Source: Nitrospirae bacterium GWC2_56_14
GTDB taxonomy: Bacteria; Nitrospirota; UBA9217
Assembly: GCA_001803705.1 (NCBI GenBank)
Contig: MHDY01000068.1
Coordinates: forward strand, 1-6,533
DNA length: 6,533 nt
Direction of reading: 5' to 3'
The notes under the pieces were generated by a model that had not been told where the DNA came from, made no database searches, and saw only the letters and a list, made by a program, of their open reading frames with translations. Made by a program: the position numbers and the translations under genes. Positions 4,979-6,533 of this stretch are shown piece by piece (positions within the stretch are counted from its first letter, which is position 1; each line of letters begins with the position of its first letter).

Positions 4979-6235
4979 ATGGAGATGAGCATTCGGACGT
5001 GTATTTTTTTTGTGCTCGTTGCGCTCACGCTGAGCAGCATGGCCGAAGCATCCATCTTCCCCGATCGCCGCAAAAACCAGTTCGCCACCGATTATGGCTA
5101 CGCGCTCTTTCCCTATCCCTACAGCCTGCCAGGCATCGGGACCGGACTGGGCCTCGTGGGAGGGGCTATGAACATTGGCGGCACCCACACCGATGCCTAC
5201 GGCATGGCCTTTGGCGGGGACATTACTGGCGTGGCGTTAGGTGTTGCAGATGTGCATGTCCTTCCGAAGACCCTGATCCTCGACACCGGTTTCGGCAGCA
5301 TCAGCTCGGCCACGATCCAAAGTTACAGCTCGCGGGGAATGAAAAATACCGATAAAAACGATTATTCGAACATAGAACTGGGAGACATGACCTACTACGG
5401 CTCCCGTGCGACCGCTACCTTCTTCGAGCGGCGATTCGAGCTCTATGGCGCTTATTACCAGGGGAGTTCGCAGCTGAAAAGTATTCGAGACAAGGATGGA
5501 AAGCTTATCGTTGAGACCCAAAGCGCGAGATCACGGGGCCATGTTACGCTTCTTGGCACGCGCGTTGATCTCACTGACGATTACGCAGATCCGCGGCGCG
5601 GAGTACGGCTCGACATCGGTCGGTCATTGACTCCCCCCAGCGATTCAGGACCGGACTTTTATATTCAGGATATCAGCGCTACGGGCTATTTTCCTCTCGG
5701 CAGGCGCAGTACTTGGGCTTTCAATTATTTTCGCTCGGACGCTCATGTCAATAGGCAGGGCGTGATCGATGAAGCCAAAGTGGCCGAGAAGTATAAGTGC
5801 GCATCACTTCCTATTGACTCCGTGGAGCGGACGCTCTGCGATAATGTCGTTAAAAATGAAGTTGCAAGCAACACCTATGGCACCGCCAGTTCGCTGGGCG
5901 GGTTCAGCCGTCTCCGCTCCTATTCCGCCAGCCGTTACTCCGGCGCCCACACTCGTTTCTACGGCACGGAGATCCGCTGGAACCTGACCGACGAGTCCAC
6001 GCCCTACGATATTTTCATCATGAAGGACATCAGGACCGCCTGGCAGATCGCGCTTTACTACGAGGTCGGGAGCACCGCAGACATTCGGAGTGAATTGGGC
6101 GATGCCTGGCGCACGTCCACCGGCATCGGTCTACGCATGGTCACGGCCTCAGGCGTCGTATTCAGGGCTGATGTGGCAGCAGGCAGCGAGGGCGTGTCAC
6201 CGAGCATCTTCATCGGGTATCCCTGGGAGTTGTAG
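4979..6235 (+). CDS. POTRA-less Omp85/BamA-family outer-membrane barrel protein
   Basis: A 418-aa exported protein. The signal peptide is about 1-24 (hydrophobic 9-20, cleavage after AEA). Mature residues show alternating strands ending in aromatic residues throughout. Two Omp85 signatures are visible: VDLTDDYADPRRGVRLDIG (196-214), the D-x-RD-x-PRRG-type strand pair, and LGGFSRLRSY (306-315), matching the loop-6 (V/I)RG(F/Y)-like motif in degenerate form. Omp85 proteins normally carry one to five N-terminal POTRA domains. Only about 25-30 residues separate the signal peptide from the first likely strands, so there are none. That places it with POTRA-less surface-antigen proteins of unknown function. 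C274 and C287 sit in the insertion before the loop-6 motif and could form a disulfide. GGGGGT (4968-4973) precedes ATG 4979; ATG 4985 is less likely. It is separated from hgcB by 192 bp and probably transcribed independently. A link to mercury is not shown. Confidence 0.85.
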   Translation: MEMSIRTCIFFVLVALTLSSMAEASIFPDRRKNQFATDYGYALFPYPYSLPGIGTGLGLVGGAMNIGGTHTDAYGMAFGGDITGVALGVADVHVLPKTLILDTGFGSISSATIQSYSSRGMKNTDKNDYSNIELGDMTYYGSRATATFFERRFELYGAYYQGSSQLKSIRDKDGKLIVETQSARSRGHVTLLGTRVDLTDDYADPRRGVRLDIGRSLTPPSDSGPDFYIQDISATGYFPLGRRSTWAFNYFRSDAHVNRQGVIDEAKVAEKYKCASLPIDSVERTLCDNVVKNEVASNTYGTASSLGGFSRLRSYSASRYSGAHTRFYGTEIRWNLTDESTPYDIFIMKDIRTAWQIALYYEVGSTADIRSELGDAWRTSTGIGLRMVTASGVVFRADVAAGSEGVSPSIFIGYPWEL

Positions 6236-6360
6236 GCCTTGGTTGATCATCTTAAAAAGACAGATAAAATGCATTGATATCCCATTTGGAAACCCTTTCG
6301 TTACATTTTTGCTACTTTTTGCACTACCCTTAAATTACCCCGTTTTTTATAATATTTACC

Positions 6361-6390
6361 TTGCCATGCAAATTACTTTTTTGCTATAGT
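6361..6390 (+). promoter_or_regulatory. Probable sigma-70 promoter of the last gene
   Basis: TTGCCA (6361-6366), an 18-base spacer, then TATAGT (6385-6390), with a ~36-base leader before ATG 6433. The surrounding 6290-6385 stretch is T- and A-rich, as promoter regions often are. The 197-bp gap after the Omp85-like gene contains no other feature I can support. Confidence 0.5.
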
Positions 6391-6432
6391 CGCCTCCTAC
6401 AAAAGGATTAAAAAAACACACAGGAGGTTTTT

Positions 6433-6533
6433 ATGAAAAAGTACTTGGTATTAGTTGCATGTTTCATGATGGTAATGGGTTTCGGCATTTCGAGGGCGAA
6501 TGCCGCAGGTTTCGGCTTTTACGGCACTGTGGG
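6433..6533 (+). CDS. 5' end of an exported, probably outer-membrane, protein (cut by window edge)
   Basis: CAGGAGG (6421-6427) lies 5 bases before ATG 6433. The 33 visible residues begin MKKYLVLVACFMMVMGFGIS and continue RANAAGFGFYGTV. This is a clear Sec signal peptide: Lys2-Lys3, a hydrophobic core 5-18, and cleavage after ANA at about residue 24. The mature start, AGFGFYGTVG, looks like the first strand of an outer-membrane beta-barrel, but too little is visible to name a family. It follows an Omp85-like barrel on the same strand with its own promoter. The high-consensus RBS and promoter suggest strong expression. Confidence 0.85.
   Translation, partial: MKKYLVLVACFMMVMGFGISRANAAGFGFYGTV

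Noticed and set aside
6348..6353. TATAAT as the -10 of the last gene
   Set aside because: No -35-like hexamer lies 16-18 bases upstream; TTGCCA-18-TATAGT further on is a better pair.

Overview
The window reads as chromosomal DNA from a Gram-negative anaerobe. It has moderately high GC, Sec signal peptides, outer-membrane barrel proteins, and the hgcAB mercury-methylation pair. That pair is known mainly from Desulfobacterota/Geobacter-type bacteria, some Nitrospirota and other anaerobes, plus methanogens. I cannot fix the genus from the sequence. All supported genes are on the + strand.

Layout. (1) 2-91 is the tail of a gene entering from the left, possibly an EndoQ-type PHP-domain protein. 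(2) 206-1888 holds two closely spaced envelope genes: a 176-aa membrane-anchored protein of unknown function, then a metallo-beta-lactamase-fold hydrolase (UlaG/RomA/NAPE-PLD-like) with an exported-looking N terminus. (3) 2023-2661 encodes a LysR-type effector-binding domain without its helix-turn-helix. (4) 2662-3046 is a gene-free stretch. It contains a 126-bp MITE/REP-like palindromic element with 30-bp imperfect terminal inverted repeats, followed 27 bp later by a near-consensus sigma-70 promoter (TTGACA-17-TATATT) and a small palindrome at the expected transcription start. (5) 3047-4786 is the core of the window: an AbrB/MazE-type small protein (HgcAB-associated protein, HgcC), then hgcA (corrinoid protein with the NVWCAAGK cap-helix motif and five C-terminal membrane helices), then hgcB (2x[4Fe-4S] ferredoxin with an extra Cys and a C-terminal Cys pair). 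hgcA and hgcB overlap by ATGA. (6) 4787-4978 is AT-rich and carries a second, diverged ~32-bp inverted repeat pair. (7) 4979-6235 encodes a secreted, POTRA-less Omp85/BamA-like barrel. (8) 6433-6533 is the start of another exported protein, with its own promoter and a strong RBS.

How the genes work together. HgcA carries a methyl group on its cobalamin and passes it to Hg(II), and HgcB re-reduces the corrinoid and is thought to handle mercury through its extra cysteines. The small AbrB-like protein shares the strong promoter and has two vicinal Cys pairs, so it may sense metal or redox state for this operon; that role is inference. The flanking genes (MBL hydrolase, LysR remnant, Omp85 barrel) have no demonstrated link to mercury methylation. 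The hgcAB system itself is already described. The parts worth a closer look are the CC-pair regulator with its promoter and palindrome, the HTH-less LysR protein, the two inverted-repeat elements bracketing the hgc cluster, and the POTRA-less barrel.
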